This document shows, piece after piece, positions 1 to 12,434 of a DNA stretch of 64,000 bases. This stretch comes from Artocarpus heterophyllus (lineage: Eukaryota; Streptophyta; Magnoliopsida; Rosales; Moraceae). Position numbers and translations under genes: made by a program. Below the pieces are notes generated by a model. It was not told the DNA's origin and ran no database searches. It was given only the letters and a program-made list of their open reading frames with translations. The first letter of the stretch is position 1. Each line of letters begins with the position of its first letter. Where the stretch lies: contig CM046330.1 in NCBI GenBank assembly GCA_025403435.1, forward strand, positions 19,676,239 to 19,740,238, given 5' to 3'.

Positions 1-344
1 AGTCCACCTCCGATGGTCAAGACAAACCATCTCCCAAAGGGATATAGACAACATAACAATCTTTACAAGAATAAAGTGCCCAACTTTATTCCCTCGATTG
101 CGGATCTTATGTTGTAGACTGTCACCTTTAAAATCGTGTCTTTCGCATAATCTATCCATCATATGCCCAATTCTTAAAGGTTTAGACCGATAGTCTTAGA
201 CTATTGTTTGCTTAACATACATTCAACAAATATGAACATAAAGAGGATAAGATTTAGTATATTAATAATAAATAAATTCTTTATTGATAAAAATGTCTCT
301 AAAAACTTATTACATTTTTACTCCTTAGGGCATACATGTCTAAC
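1..344 (-). repeat. Partial 3' LTR of copia element A1
   Basis: This is the beginning of the 3' LTR of a minus-strand Ty1/copia element, cut by the window edge. It matches, with few differences, the solo LTR at 17485-19474 (compare the stretches near 19130-19474) and the plus-strand LTR at 21614-23553. On the minus strand the LTR starts TGTTAGACATGTATGCCCTA at 344, directly after a purine-rich tract. Family A LTRs are about 1.93-1.99 kb where complete, so only about a sixth is visible here. Confidence 0.9.
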
Positions 345-356
345 AATCTCCCACTT
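345..356 (-). other. Polypurine tract of copia element A1
   Basis: On the minus strand the sequence AAGTGGGAGAT lies directly upstream of the LTR start. Copia elements use such a tract to prime plus-strand DNA synthesis. The related element at 20.4-23.5 kb has the same tract, AGTGGGAGA, at 21604-21612. Confidence 0.8.
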
Positions 357-359
357 GCA

Positions 360-1100
360 CTAAGTGAGTAAATATGACAAATCGCGCATCCCTATAGCTT
401 TCACATGCCTCTCGAAGACTCTCCTAGTAAGTGTCTTCATAAATGGATTAGCTAAATTGTCCTCTGACGTGATCCTGCACACCATGACATGCTCGCCCTC
501 AATGAAGTCCTTTATCACATGATACTTTCGATCAATATGCTTACTCTTTTTGTGAAATCTTGGTTCCTTAGCATTAGCTACTACCGCACTATTATCGCAG
601 TATAGTGATACCGCCTTATCCATACCAGGAACTACCTCAAGATCTCCAAGGAACTTGCAGAGCCACACTGCTTCTTTCGAAGCATCACTAGTTGCCACAT
701 ACTCAGCCTCCATCGTTGAATCCGAACAGCAATCTTCCTTCATACTTCTCCAAGTGATGGCACCGTCGCCCAGAGTAAACACAAAACCCGAAGTCAATTT
801 CCTAGAATCCAAACAAGATTGAAAATCTGAGTTAGTATATCCTAGAGGAGTCAAGTCCTCACTTGAATACACAAGCATATACCCTCGAGTCCTTCTCAGG
901 TACTTGAAAATATGTTTCATCGTAACCCAGTGGTTCGGTCCTAGATCCGCCAGAAATCGACTTACAATCTCGACCGCATAACAAATATCTGGTTGTGTGC
1001 AAAGCATGGTATACATGAGACTACCCACTGTCAAAGCACAAGGCACCTTCTTTATTTATTCTCTTTCTTCTTTAGACTGTTGGAGAGTCTTTCTTAGAAA
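360..1100 (-). pseudogene. Copia RNase H region (pol C-terminus), decayed
   Basis: This is the C-terminal part of a copia polyprotein: the end of the RT connection and the RNase H domain. An open stretch of 228 codons (1046-360) shows the usual copia features: LMYTMLCTQPDICYAV, the YLRRTRGYMLVY block, the EAEYVATSDASKEAVWL block, LYCDNSAV and HIDRKYHVIKDF. It ends about 15 bp before the polypurine tract, as expected for pol. Upstream codons contain stops, so the reading frame is not intact. The role by family is removal of the RNA strand during reverse transcription. The copy at 20.4-21.65 kb is its closest relative in the window. Confidence 0.9.
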
Positions 1101-1850
1101 GAGTAATTCTAGACTTAGATGGTTGCCCACCTTTCTTGAAATCCTACATTGCAAACCTCTTGAGAATTTTATCTATGTAGCTGGCCTGGGACAATGCTAT
1201 CATTTTGTCCTTCCTATCCCGAAAGATCTGGATACCGAGAACAAAATTAGCCTCACCCAAGTCCTTCATGTCAAACTGCTTAGTCAACCATAATTTGACC
1301 GATGACTAATGCCCCAATGTCATTGCCAATTAGCAGAATGTCATCTACATAGAGCAGTAGAAAAACCATATTCCCATCCTTAATATGTTTGTAAACACAT
1401 GTCTCATCCACATTTTGTGAGAACCCATAAGTCTTGATCACCGGATCAAATCTTATGTTCCAAGAACGGGAAGCTTGCTTAAGTCCATATATTGACTTTA
1501 GTAACTTACAAACCTTACCCTCTTGACCCTTGACCTTGAACCCGTTTGGTTGTTCCATATAAATGGACTCATCAAGATAGCCATTTAGAAAAGCCACCTT
1601 GACATCCATCTGTCAAATCTCGTAATCGAGAGCGACAGCTATGGACAAGAAAATCTAGATGGACTTAAGCATGGCTACAGGCAAAAAGGTTTTCTCATAA
1701 TCGATTCCTTCCTTTTGCGTATAACCCTTAGCTACCAGTCTAGCCTTAAAGGTTTCGACCTTTCCATCCACTCCTTTTTTCCTCTTGTAGATCCACTTAC
1801 ACCCTATGGGTTTTACCCTTTCGGGAAAATCCACTAGCTCCTAGACCTGA
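1100..1850 (-). pseudogene. Copia reverse transcriptase region, decayed
   Basis: The translated minus strand reads through the copia RT palm: a [20 protein letters not shown] segment near 1720, then DVKVAFLNGYLDESIYMEQP, the GLKQASRSW motif and the catalytic LLYVDDILLIGND motif near 1340. One stretch of 109 codons (1609-1280) is open. Stops interrupt it on both sides, near 1610-1665 and near 1284, so this is a pseudogene. The YVDD box still contains both catalytic aspartates. The region joins the RNase H segment without a detectable gap. Confidence 0.88.
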
Positions 1851-2640
1851 TTAGTCTCCACAGACTTCATCTCTGTGTTTATGGCCTCTGTCCATAGTTT
1901 TGAATCAACATCCTCTATAGCCTCTGCGTAAGTATAAGGATCCCTATCATGTTCATCCGGTTCAGCCAAGAAGACCTCCCCATTGAACATATACCTCTCA
2001 AGTTGACGCCCGATCCTCCTACTATGCCAAAGCCCCTTAGGTTGTTGTTCAGGTTTGTTTGGTTTTTCTACACTGATCGGAATGGTTTCATTCGGAACAT
2101 CTGGAGTGATTGGCTCACTCCTCAAGCATCACTTTGCTTCGAGGTTTAAAGTTTTCCATGTAACTCTCCTCTAGGAAGTTGCATTAGTTGAAACCACAAC
2201 TTTATTTTCCTTTGGGTTATAGAAATAACCCCCTTTAGTCCCTTTTGGATATCCTACAAACACGCAAACTTCTAAACGTGCTTTCAACTTATTCGCATCC
2301 TTAAACAGGATATGAGCCGGATATCCCCATATGCAAATATGGTTTAAGGATGTCTTCCTGCCTATCCACAACTCGTGAGGAATTTTAGGGACCGATTTTG
2401 AAGGCACATTGTTCAAAAGATAAGATGCGGTTTGTAGTGCATATCCCTAAAAGGATAAAGGCAATGATGAATAACTCATCATGGACCTAACCATGTCCAA
2501 TAAAGTCTTATTCCTTCTCTCCACTACGCCATTCTGCTACGGAGTGCCCGGCGCAGTCAAATGGGATAAAATCTCATTCTCTAATATGTGTCTGAAGAAC
2601 TCATCAGAAAGGTATTCTCCATCTCGATTGGATCAAAGTG
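1841..2640 (-). pseudogene. Copia integrase C-terminal half and linker, decayed
   Basis: Minus-strand translations (2640-2420, 2416-2171, 2125-1841) show the second half of a copia integrase: the strand after the catalytic E, then NNVPSKSVPKIPHELWIGRK, FKDANKLKARLEVCVFVGYP and GYFYNPKENKVVVSTNA, followed by the variable linker before RT. Several in-frame stops are present. The integrase N-terminal HHCC zinc site and the first catalytic aspartate are missing because the sequence jumps near 2640-2676 from the start of protease into this segment. That jump is an internal deletion in a family whose integrase is normally complete. Confidence 0.8.
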
Positions 2641-2675
2641 CCTTCATGTAGCAGACTTCTCATTTCTTTGAACCT

Positions 2676-3560
2676 CTACAGAGAAACACAAACATGGTTA
2701 GTTGTACCAGAGTCTATAACCCAAATGTCACTGGATTCCTCAACCAAACAAGTTTCTAAATACAGAAGATCACACCTACCTCCTTTGGAAAGGAAGTCCT
2801 TGCAAAGCTTCTTTATGTGCCTGACCTTCCCGCAGAAGAAGCACTTAAGCTTCTTCAGGTTCTTCTTCTTCTTTTTCTTGCTCTTGGTGCTAACAGGAAT
2901 AGAAGACTTCCCATTCTTGGCCCGTTGCCTCTTTCCATTCCAAGAGTTGGGATTGAAACCAGAAGCAGCTACCAAATTAACCTCTCCACCCACAGGAGAT
3001 TCCCTGATCAGTAGTTTGTACTCCTGTAACTGTTTCATTAATTCTGTTAAGGTCATATCTCGTCTATTGCTCAAATTAAATGTAACTCTAAATGAAATAA
3101 ATTCCTTTGACAGAGTCTCAAAGACCATAGTCATCTGAGTTTCAGCATCGACATCGGCTCCATTGGTTTGAGCCTCAGTGAGGTAACCCATGACCAACAT
3201 CATGTGCTCCTTTATAGATGTCCCCAGCCTCTGCTTACAGTTAAGAAGTTTTCGAAGCGTCCCTTACCGCTTTGTTATGGCCTGGCCTCCAAACATGTCT
3301 TTAAGATTATCCAAGATCTGCTTTGCAGTCTCACAATCTTCATGTTGAGCATGCAGCACATTATTCATGCTGGCCACAATATAGTAGCAGGGCTGATCGT
3401 TTACATCTTTCCAGCAATCGTACGCTTGGAATTGCTCATTAGTGGAATCTCCCATAGGCTCAAGAGGACAAGGGTTGTCAGCACAAATTTCAGTTTATCA
3501 AAGGAAAGGACGATATCTAGGTTCCGTTTCCCATCATTATAATTCTCTCTAGTTAATAGG
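2676..3560 (-). pseudogene. Copia gag with zinc knuckle and protease start, decayed
   Basis: The minus strand encodes the nucleocapsid part of a copia gag. An open stretch of 175 codons (3203-2676) contains LVMGYLTEAQTNGADVDAE, a lysine-rich linker and a CX2CX4HX4C zinc knuckle (CFFCGKVRHIKKLC) near 2840-2800. It is followed directly by the protease active-site segment WVIDSGTTNHVC. A separate 63-codon frame (3455-3264) carries the upstream gag core, including YYIVASMNNVLHAQHED. At least two frameshifts separate these pieces from a third one near 3540-3480. Gag packages the RNA into virus-like particles in the cytoplasm. Confidence 0.85.
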
Positions 3561-5171
3561 TTTTTGTCAAGTATCGAAGATAAAGCGTTTTAAGACATTT
3601 TTAATCTACAATAAAGAATCATATACCAAACATAAGCAAACATATAACAATAATTTAGTTAGATAACACAATCATGTAAAAACATACACATGTGTTTATG
3701 TGTCAAAACTTTGAAAATATCATAACCTTACAACGATAATTCCCAACTCAGAATTCAACAAGCTCCTAGGGGAGTCATGCCAAATTCAATCTGGAACACG
3801 GATCCCCTCCTGATTAATATATGCCATCCAAGACCCGTATGACCTAGCATATATTAATAATCGTGTCTTTGGCCATTAATTTTATTAACAGAGCTTCTAG
3901 GGGAGGTTAATAATAAAATTAACGTGAGTGTATAACCATCGTTTTAATATTTTATCCATGATTTATAATCACCACCTAGGGGTGTGCAACCATAAATCAT
4001 GCTAAAATACCTTATCCTCTTAGAGATCCAATCTAGGACATAATAAAAAATACCTTCCTAAGGGTCGAGACCACCATGTTCTTCCTATGGGCCAACGATG
4101 GAGGCCGTAGGTCCTCTCTTCGAAAACCTTCTCCCACTCAATCTTTTGAAATCAAGGTTTTATTTTAAGAACATGCATGAACAATTTTGATATGAGGGGC
4201 ACTCCCTATTCTATATGACATGTTATCAATATACATGGAAAATCATATTATAATGCAGACAAGCAAAGCAATCAAGCAAAAACACAAGCAAAATAATAAT
4301 AACCGTAATATTATGGTTCCACCCTAGAGAATAGGAAAATAAAGATTACAAGAGAATAATCGAATCATATTATTGATTCTTCATCCTTGAATCCTCAAGT
4401 TGTATCCTTCTTCATGTAATGCCTGTCAACAAGTCTTCAATCTCGTATGAATCAATTACTTCATATTTTCGGTCATATCCAAATTTAATGTCTCTTAGAA
4501 TTGTCCCAAAAATAAAATTAAAACTGTATTGAAAAACTGCACCTTTTCTAGAGAAATTTCAAGCTCTTTGTCAGCAAGTCGATCTAGGTGATCAGCCTGC
4601 TGATTCATGATAGATCAGTCCTATTCAGCCTGTCGTTAGAGCCATCTGATTTTTGCTCCGCTGTCGGCCAGCCGAACCTCACGTCTGGCCTGCCGATCCT
4701 CACGTCCAGAAAATACAATTTTTAATGTAATTAATCAATTTTATTTTCAACAATTCAAAAACATAAAATTTAAGACTTAGGAAATACCTAGAAGCGCCAT
4801 CATCTATCTTCTAGATCCGTCTTCTTCGAATAATTTTTTAATTACAAAATTCTTACAAATTTAAAATTAAATAATAATTCCTAGACAGAGATGATAGTCT
4901 GCCATCTAATTACATTAAAAACCTAGATACACAGTCTAATCTCTTAGAAACCATAACCGGTATAAATTAATTAATTAATAATTAATTAAATAATAATTTA
5001 ATCAACCATAATTAATTAATAAACATTCACCACATAATCCATGACAACATAAAACTATATAGAAACCTAGAGTGCCAACTCTCTATAAAATTAAATTCAA
5101 GCATAGGAGAGATCAATATCACATAATTTATACATATAGCCTGATCACAAACTCATAAATTTACATAAAAA
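3560..5171 (-). other. Untranslated leader of copia element A1
   Basis: About 1.6 kb lie between the primer binding site and the first recognisable gag residues. I see no open frame of note. The stretch has AT-rich blocks and, at about 4615-4705, several copies of a GGCCTGCCGA-type motif also found in LTRs elsewhere in the window. It is best read as a long 5' leader of the element, though part could be inserted sequence. Confidence 0.55.
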
Positions 5172-5190
5172 CCATGTCTCTAATACCAAT
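5172..5190 (-). other. Primer binding site (tRNA-iMet type)
   Basis: On the minus strand, one or two bases after the LTR end CA, the sequence reads TGGTATTAGAGACATGG. It resembles the TGGTATCAGAGC start of plant copia primer binding sites, complementary to the 3' end of initiator methionine tRNA. Its position fixes the inner edge of the 5' LTR at 5191 and the element's orientation. Confidence 0.85.
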
Positions 5191-6333
5191 TGTTGCAAAA
5201 ATAGTATGCAGTGAAATTTTAAAAATTTTATATCAGAGTATTTTCTAAAACACAAGTTTAACATGACATATGAATAAATTAACCAGATTTTACTAACCTT
5301 TATGTGCCAAAAAGCTCCTACAATCAGTGAAGAGAAGTAACATTCCAAAAAAGCCTCAACCAACTGGTCTTCTTTTCTATTCTCTATCCACGATCGGAGT
5401 GAGTGTGGGCTCACATGTACAGCTCTTCCTCTAGGTGACTCTCCTTCCAACCAATTGAGAGAACCCAAAGCTAGTGTTCATGATTTGTGAACAAGATGCT
5501 CTCAAGGAGTTTCACATTCTCACCGGCAGAGTATCACTATTAATCTCTCAATTGGTATAAATAAGTTATGAGACTTACTCCCTATTTATAGAGGTTGGGT
5601 CTAGGTTCAGTCCCTATACGATAGGGTCTCAAAAATTCGAATCAGAATCAAATTTGGATCAATATCTGATGAAATCCGCGTGAAAAACACGTGATCTTTT
5701 TATCGCACATCGGCAGGCCGAACTTGCCCCATCGGTAGGTCGAACTTGAAGATCGGCATGCCGAACTGTTGATAAAAAATCTCAATGAATCTTTTATTTT
5801 TCACCCGAGATTCTATAGGATAAAGTCTCAATTTTAATTCAAATAACCCAATAGAGAAGTTATCTAATTAAAACAACTTTACCAAGATAATCTCTAGGAA
5901 AATAAGTGAATTCCTAATAATTCTACAAGTTTATCTTGATTTAGTTTATCACAATTAAATCAACTAATAAACAGACAAGAATTATCTGATCCTAATAATT
6001 CAACAAGTTTATCTTAAATTAATTTTTATCACAAAATTAATTCAATCCATAAACACACATGAATTATTTGATTCTTTCGAATTTCAACCAATTCTAATAA
6101 ATCTGACATAAGTCACCAATTATTGAAAAAGTACGCTGTATCGTTACAGGATGTTGTGAGCTAGCAAAGGGGATCAAATAGACCTGTATAGTTCAAGTTC
6201 CTGATTATTATGAAACCCAATATCCCAGATATACATTTTATAACTATCAACTCCAACGCTACTCCACTAAAAGCTTGGAGCTGCACTCTCGAACTACAGT
6301 GAATTACAAAGCCCGTATAGCTAAGTCTTCCAT
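5191..6333 (-). repeat. Truncated 5' LTR of copia element A1
   Basis: It matches the first ~1.14 kb of the solo LTR at 17485-19474 (plus-strand reading), then stops matching at about 6333, after GTATAGCTAAGTC. The missing part is the U3 start. It keeps a TATA-like box on the minus strand (CTATAAATAGG, near 5583-5592) and three GGCAGGCCGAAC-type motifs at 5709-5770. The abrupt end next to unrelated gag-like sequence means deletion or insertion of another element. Confidence 0.85.
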
Positions 6334-8330
6334 TAAAGACTAATACTATTTGACTATAGAGGGAACAGCAGAGGCAATCTTTTTAGCTTTTTTCTCTTTG
6401 CTTCCTCAACCTTTGCCTTAAAATCCTCCTGATCATTTAAGAGCAATACTTTCTCCTTCTCGACTACAGGAGTAAGATCTTTGATCTTTTTTAAAAGCTA
6501 CTTGGTCTTGTCCTGCTCAATCTGCAGGAGATCCTGAGTCTTTACACTCCTATTCTTTGCATCTTTAGTCATCTTTTATTTGGCTTCAAGGGAGCTTTTA
6601 GAGACTTAATCTCCTTGCAGGAACCTTCAGTGTTGTTGACAAGTTGCTTGATCTTCCCATAAGAGATTAGAGCCATCATCAGAGCCTACAAAAGAAAAAT
6701 AAGAGGTTTAAGGAGAATCATATTGTAGCATGACAAGAGAAGAAATTTGAATTAGCACTTACTTTGACTTGAGAGCAAATTTGCTCTCTATGATGCTCGG
6801 GAAGTGAAGACTTCTCCATAGTAGCCCAGTCTTGATCAAAAACAAATTCATAAATCACCTGAGAGGTGAGGCTAAACCGCAGGGGGAGTTTGAGCATACT
6901 TCCAACCTAGGCATCTGTTATGTTGCCCACGATGAAGTTGGAGTTATAAACTTGGCTCCCTAGGAGAAGGTGAATAGGTTTAGCTGGCTGGGGAGTAGGC
7001 AAGTTAGGGACTTCAATAACAGGTCCTCTTTCTCGATGCCTATAAGAGGAAGAGTCATCGTCAGTTCATTGGTTCTTTTTTGGAAGGGAATCTTCAGTCT
7101 TCCTCTTTCCTTATAGGGAGGTGGCTTCTTTGAAGGGTCTCCTTCTGAGGACGAGCCTCTAGCAACAACAGCCTAAGAGATAACTTAAACCTAGCCCAAC
7201 CTTCTTCACTCACGCCATGGGGAAGTCTCTCTAGGATAACCCATGGAGCAGAAAGATCCACGTGGAGGCTAAATAACTACATATTCTTGATTTTTAGCAT
7301 ATTGGTGACCTTTCTCTACTTTTTGGGGAGGTCGGCGATATACCTAAGGTAGAGCTACCACTGTTGGGACAAAACGGGGTGCTCTATGAGTTTTGAAGAA
7401 CAGTAAAAGGTTAGAAAACCTAAAAGTGAAAGTGAAGGAAGATGACCTATTCTAAAGAAGAATTGGCTCTTATGAGGAATGCACCATTGAGTGTTGACTA
7501 GATATTTCTTCTCTCCATCGAGTGGATAGGTGTTGTAGTGGCCTTTGAGCATGCAAAACAAGAAGGAAGCTTTAGAATGATCGACGGCATTTTGTCTTTG
7601 GCTCTGCTGTAAGCACCAGCATAATAATAGCCTAGCTGTTTTGGTGCTTGGCTGATGTAGTAGCAAAATCGAAACACATCTAGGGAGAAAGGGTCTTAAA
7701 GTGGATGTTCCATAAAATCCACATACAGGGAATATATACCAAAACTTAGAAGTAAGTTGAGTAGGCAACATCATAACTTTACTACACAGTCTCTTCACAA
7801 AAGGTTGGAGAGGGAAGGTCTGGCCAGCAATGATGCACCTATTTTAGACGGTGAGACATCCAACGTGTTCGATATTAAAAACCCAAAGTAGCGGCCTTCG
7901 ATATGACCTCCAAGAGCACCTGATGAATGTTGTGAGGTTGACAATTGGTTACAATCATCCTTGCCCTGTCTAATAAGATCTCTTTATTGAATACGACCAA
8001 CAACTCGTCTTCTCTGGTAGGAAAACCATAGGATGCCTCCCACTAGACATTCGAATTTGCAATAATAGGATGGAGAAAGTTAGGGTTTGGAATCGCCATT
8101 GCAAGGGGAATAAGGATGTTGTCCACCATCTTGTCTACGTTATCAATGGAGGGCACTGTGCCAAACTTTTCAATGTCCCAAAATATGGGTCCTTCCTCTA
8201 GAATAAAGTCATCTTCGAAACACCTAGGCTAAAACAGTATTGATGGCATAAGGACGAATGTATGATGAGGACTCAACCTCTCAAGGACCACTAGAGGAAG
8301 CTATGTCTAGAGACAAAAGAAGGAAAGCTA
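6333..8330 (-). pseudogene. Gag-like ORF of a gypsy-type plant element, decayed
   Basis: Minus-strand translation gives broken pieces that look like the 'putative gypsy type transposon' gag family of plants. N-terminal pieces near 8200-7860 include EEGPIFWDIEKFGTVPSIDN. A 147-codon open stretch (7798-7355) has the tryptophan/phenylalanine-rich core. A lysine/glutamate-rich coiled-coil-like tail lies near 6560-6370 (LLKKIKDL, VVEKEKVLLL, EDFKAKVEEAKRKK). Many stops and frame changes separate them. Family assignment rests on overall pattern only. No pol domains are visible next to it, so it may be a LARD-type or truncated element. Confidence 0.5.
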
Positions 8331-9252
8331 ATTACCTAGCTCAAAGGTTGACCTAAGAATCTAGAGACTTAATAAGGCCGGTTGGGTTAAAACGTTGGTT
8401 CTTAAACCAAACAGTCGACCTATTCATGTAATGGGTGACTTAACCTAAAGATTTCTAGAAATCTAATGCACTCCCTAAATCACCTAAAGATATAGATATG
8501 TTCTTAGAGCTATGGAAATAGCTATGTTCGTTCTTTTCCTAGGCATTTTTCTATGTTCCAACACGTTTTTTATAGAAAAATACCCAAAGTAAGCAAAGAA
8601 AATAAGAAATCAAAGAAGAACAACTTAATTTTTTAGGAAGCTTGTTGTTGAGATTCTCGAAGTTGACTGAACTCTTTCAGGAATAGGAAAAGCATGCATA
8701 AACAACAGTGAATGGAGTCTTGGAAGAGGAAGGTTAGAAGGCTTTGAGACGGGTTAGGTAGCTTTAGTGTTATGGTGTGATTTCTATGGGGTAACTATAA
8801 GAAGATCGAAGTAAAATGGCAAAGAAATGAGCTCTGAAACCCAACTCTTATACTCTGTAGAAGAAGAAATCTAAGCCATTGGGTCATTGAACCGTGAATA
8901 TAATGGCAAGGGACTAAGGCAACCAAAGGTTGCCATTCAATGGCCCAGATTTTAGGCGGGAATACCAAAAATTAATCCAACAGCTTATATCAAACTTTTA
9001 GAAACCTAAAATGACCTCTGACATGAAGATGTGATGGTCGCAGCAATCGACGGGACTGTTTAGTTGGCCAAGGTGTCAAAAGTTCAAAAGATGTAATCAT
9101 TGTGAGGGTCAAAGACTTCTTCAGCAAGAATCTCAGTAAGTATAAGCTTAACTTCTAAATCATAGAAGAATCAGTCTATATCTCGACCTCAAAAGCACAA
9201 AGTAACTCTGTTAGTCACTCTTGGAAAAGCGAAGTAGTTCGTTGAGTCACTA
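8331..9252. other. Non-coding, probably leader of the gag-like element
   Basis: No open frame or RNA gene is recognisable. The position upstream of the minus-strand gag-like region suggests leader or LTR sequence of that element. This is inference from position only. Confidence 0.35.
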
Positions 9253-9784
9253 CTTGATAGGGAAATTGTTATGGGTGATCTCACTGGCCGAAGGCGGGCA
9301 AGATCATAAAAGGCCCAGTAAGAGCCCAAGTCTAAAAAGAGATCTTGACAGGGGATGAGTTGACCAAATCTTCCTTAGGAGTCGACGTATCTATGAAAAG
9401 ATAGGAAGTCAAGATAAGGTAACAAATTCATTGAACTCGGGCAAATAAATCCCCACAGAATCAGGAAAAATCAATCTTTCATGCACGGTATAGGAAAATC
9501 AAATACGAGGAAAGTGGAAATAAAATCAAAAAGAAAATATTCTTGATTTTATTTGATTTGATTTATTATTTTATTTAATTATGTCATACGTGAAAGTGTA
9601 GCTATAAATAGGGGGTGGAAAACCCCAAAAAAGGGACTTTTGGCCCTCTCACTTTTGTGTCCTTAGAAGAAATAGTGAAAAATCCTAAAGTTGACGTAGT
9701 TCACATTAGGTGAGCCACTATAATTCATGGTGTCATTATTTCTTTTGCATTATTAATTCTTTATTTATACAAAAACATTGTGAG
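9253..9784 (+). repeat. LTR-like block with TATA box
   Basis: A block beginning TGATAGGGAAATTGTTATGG contains an AT-rich region, then CTATAAATAGGGGG (TATA at 9603-9610) followed by the CT-rich GGCCCTCTCACTTTTGTG. This layout is typical of the U3/R junction of a plant LTR in plus orientation. No second copy exists in the window, so the boundaries are not established. It adjoins the copia RNase H fragment. Confidence 0.4.
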
Positions 9785-10130
9785 TGAAATGTGAGGTTAT
9801 TGTTCACCAAATTTCACCATCAACAACAGGCTATTTGGTTAAGGAGTTTTATTTTAGGACCTTGGATTGTTGACTCAATCTCTAAACCATTGAGGTTTTA
9901 TTGCAATAACTATATTGCAGTGTTTCTGACCAAGAATAATAAAAGTAGAGTCATTGTAAACACATTGTCATGAAGTACTTGGCTATTAGGGAATATGTTA
10001 AGTCAAAAGAGGTGGCTATTGAGCATATTACTACTAGATTGATGATACGAATCCTTTGACTGAAAGAATTCCCACCTAAGGTTTATAAGGAGCATATTAA
10101 GCATATAGGACTTAGTTCTATTTTGTAGAT
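9785..10130 (+). pseudogene. Copia RNase H C-terminal fragment, decayed
   Basis: Plus-strand translation shows the end of a copia polyprotein from a lineage different from family A: an AIWLRSFI...GIVDSISKPLRFYC-like segment, a CNNYIAVFL block, KYLAIREYVKSKEVAIEHI and finally PPKVYKEHIKHIGL. A frame change and a stop lie near 9970 and 10060. The upstream pol is absent. The tract GGGCCAAAGGGAG and LTR at 12435-13018 are probably the rest of this element, separated by a later solo LTR insertion. Confidence 0.75.
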
Positions 10131-10462
10131 TTCATGTAATTGTGATATCCTTGGCATTTTATCGTATTTTTTGTTGATAGGGAAAACTCTAGTTATTTCA
10201 CTTTTACCTTTTGATTTTCTAAATGTATACATAAAAGTTTAAAGAATGATAGTATACATGTTATAAATCTTAAGTAGACCCTTGAATGAGCATTTGGAAG
10301 GCCATTCATTAAGAAATGCCCATATATTGTTCTTATCCAAAGGAGAAAGTTACATAGTAATACATAGAAAGTAATACTCATTTGTATACAGCTTACTACC
10401 ATGATTCATGTGATTTAATCTCTTTTGATAGAGTATAAGAATTTAAGAAAAAGTTTTGTTTA
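10131..10462 (+). other. Spacer between copia RNase H and nested solo LTR
   Basis: AT-rich sequence with no recognisable coding content. It probably continues the non-coding 3' region of the copia remnant at 9785-10130 and resumes after the solo LTR at 12393. Confidence 0.5.
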
Positions 10463-12392
10463 TGTTGGAAAATAGTAAATAGCAGAATTTTAAAAATTTT
10501 AAATCAGAGTATTTTTCAAAACATAAGTTTGACACGTTAAATACATAAATTAATAATAGATTTTACTAACCTCTTTTGTATATCGAAGTGGGCTAGAATC
10601 TGTGGATAGAAGAACCTTTTAGAAAAGCCTCAACCAATTGGACTTCTTTGCTATTCTCTATCCACGATCGGTTGTACAGCTTTTCCTCTGGTGACCCTCC
10701 TTCCAACCACTAGAGAAAACCAAGAGCTAAGGTCCTTTATGTTGAACAATAGCTCTTTGGGAATTTCAGAGTAACCCATACTAGAGTGCTCATCTTTGCT
10801 TCTTAAATAATCTAAATAACAAAGAAAATTCACCCATATTTATAGTAGTCGAACTTAGGGATAATCATCATCAAATTAGGCCTCAAAATTCAAGTTTTGA
10901 TCAATTTTAGAGTAAAAACACATGAAATAGAATCTGACTCTAGCTACCGCGATTGACCCTGCCTAGTATATTGCGGTTGACCATATAGTTGCGACACTAG
11001 AGTTCGAATCAAATTCAAACTCCTCAGGCTAATCTGATAGATCCAATCTCAACCAATTGGATAAATCTTATCTTATTTAACCTAGGTATCCTTTATAGAG
11101 CCTCAATTCTAATTCAAATAACCTAATAGAAAAGTTATCTAATTGAAATAGTCATATACAAATACAAATAAAATATTAGCTAAATAAGTCAACACGTGTA
11201 TCTTGAATTAATTCACAAAAATTAATTCAACCGATAAACTAACATGCATTATTAAGTCCAATCAACTCAAATTTTAGCCAATCTAATAATTTAACATAAG
11301 TCACCAATATGTAGGAAAAACACATCGTATCATTATAGAATTTATTATGAGGTAGCAAAGGGGACCCAATGGACATATATAGTTCAAGCTCCTATAATTA
11401 TAAAATACAATATCCTAGATACATATTTTCTAATTATCAACTTTAACGCTATACTAAAAGCTTAGAGTTGCACTCTCTAACTTTATAAAGTTACAAAATG
11501 CCAACAAGCTAACCGTACATGACATATCACAATGTGTCACATCCCCATAGAATAGTCATAATTGGCTTAAGGATAAATTATGTTTTACCTTCCCAATTAT
11601 TTTTATCTTACGTTCAATTATCACACCATTGGAATACTTACAATCTATAGATAGTATACCATTCGGTTACATCTATATATCCAAATGGTTGAGTGCTCCA
11701 GTCTTCCAATTACAAGATAATGCATATAAGAGAATATCATTAACTCTACAAAAAGAGTTATGGATTCCGTCTCTATGAATAACGAGTTCACGTCAATCAA
11801 GAGTTATGCCTCCAACGTACCGGTATGCTTACCATTATTAAGTCAGGATGTCACCATTTGGTACATCAAAAGACATAAGTCAAGATAATAGACCCATTGT
11901 CATTTTAGGATTAAGACATAACACATATGATTTTCTAAAGCGAATTGATTTGAACAAACAAAATTATTAACCAAATCAATTTAACTTCTTGTCCTAATCC
12001 AATATATTGTCACCTACGACCATGCACCAATGTTTCTACTTGTGTAGTCTTACTCCGATGACTAAGAGAAGCCATCTCTCATTAAGGATATAGATAATAT
12101 AACAATCTTAGCATGAATAAAGTGCCTAACTTTATTCCCTCTATTGTGGATCTTATGATTTTGACCATCACCTTTAAGATTCATATCTTCCACATAATCT
12201 ATCTAACACATGCACGATATTTAAAGGTTTTGACTGATAGTCTTAGACTTTTATTTGCTTATCATACATTTAACAGAAATGAGCATAAAGAGGACAATAT
12301 TTGGTATATGAATAATAAATAAACTCTTTATTAATAAAATATCTTCAAAAACATGTTACAACATTTTACTCCTTAGGACACTATGTCTAACA
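10463..12392 (-). repeat. Solo LTR, copia family A (diverged copy)
   Basis: This is a complete LTR of 1930 bp: the plus strand begins TGTTGGAAAATAG and ends CTATGTCTAACA. It aligns along its length with the family A LTRs at 17485-19474 and 21614-23553, with more differences. A TATA-like box lies on the minus strand near 10830-10845. Flanks are GTTTA (10458-10462) and ATTTA (12393-12397), a 5 bp duplication with one mismatch. No internal sequence is present, so it is a product of LTR-LTR recombination. Where other copies carry GGCAGGCCGAAC motifs this one has a different sequence (about 10945-10995). Confidence 0.9.
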
Positions 12393-12434
12393 ATTTATGT
12401 ATTAATTTAAATTAATTCATATTACGTATTTTAT

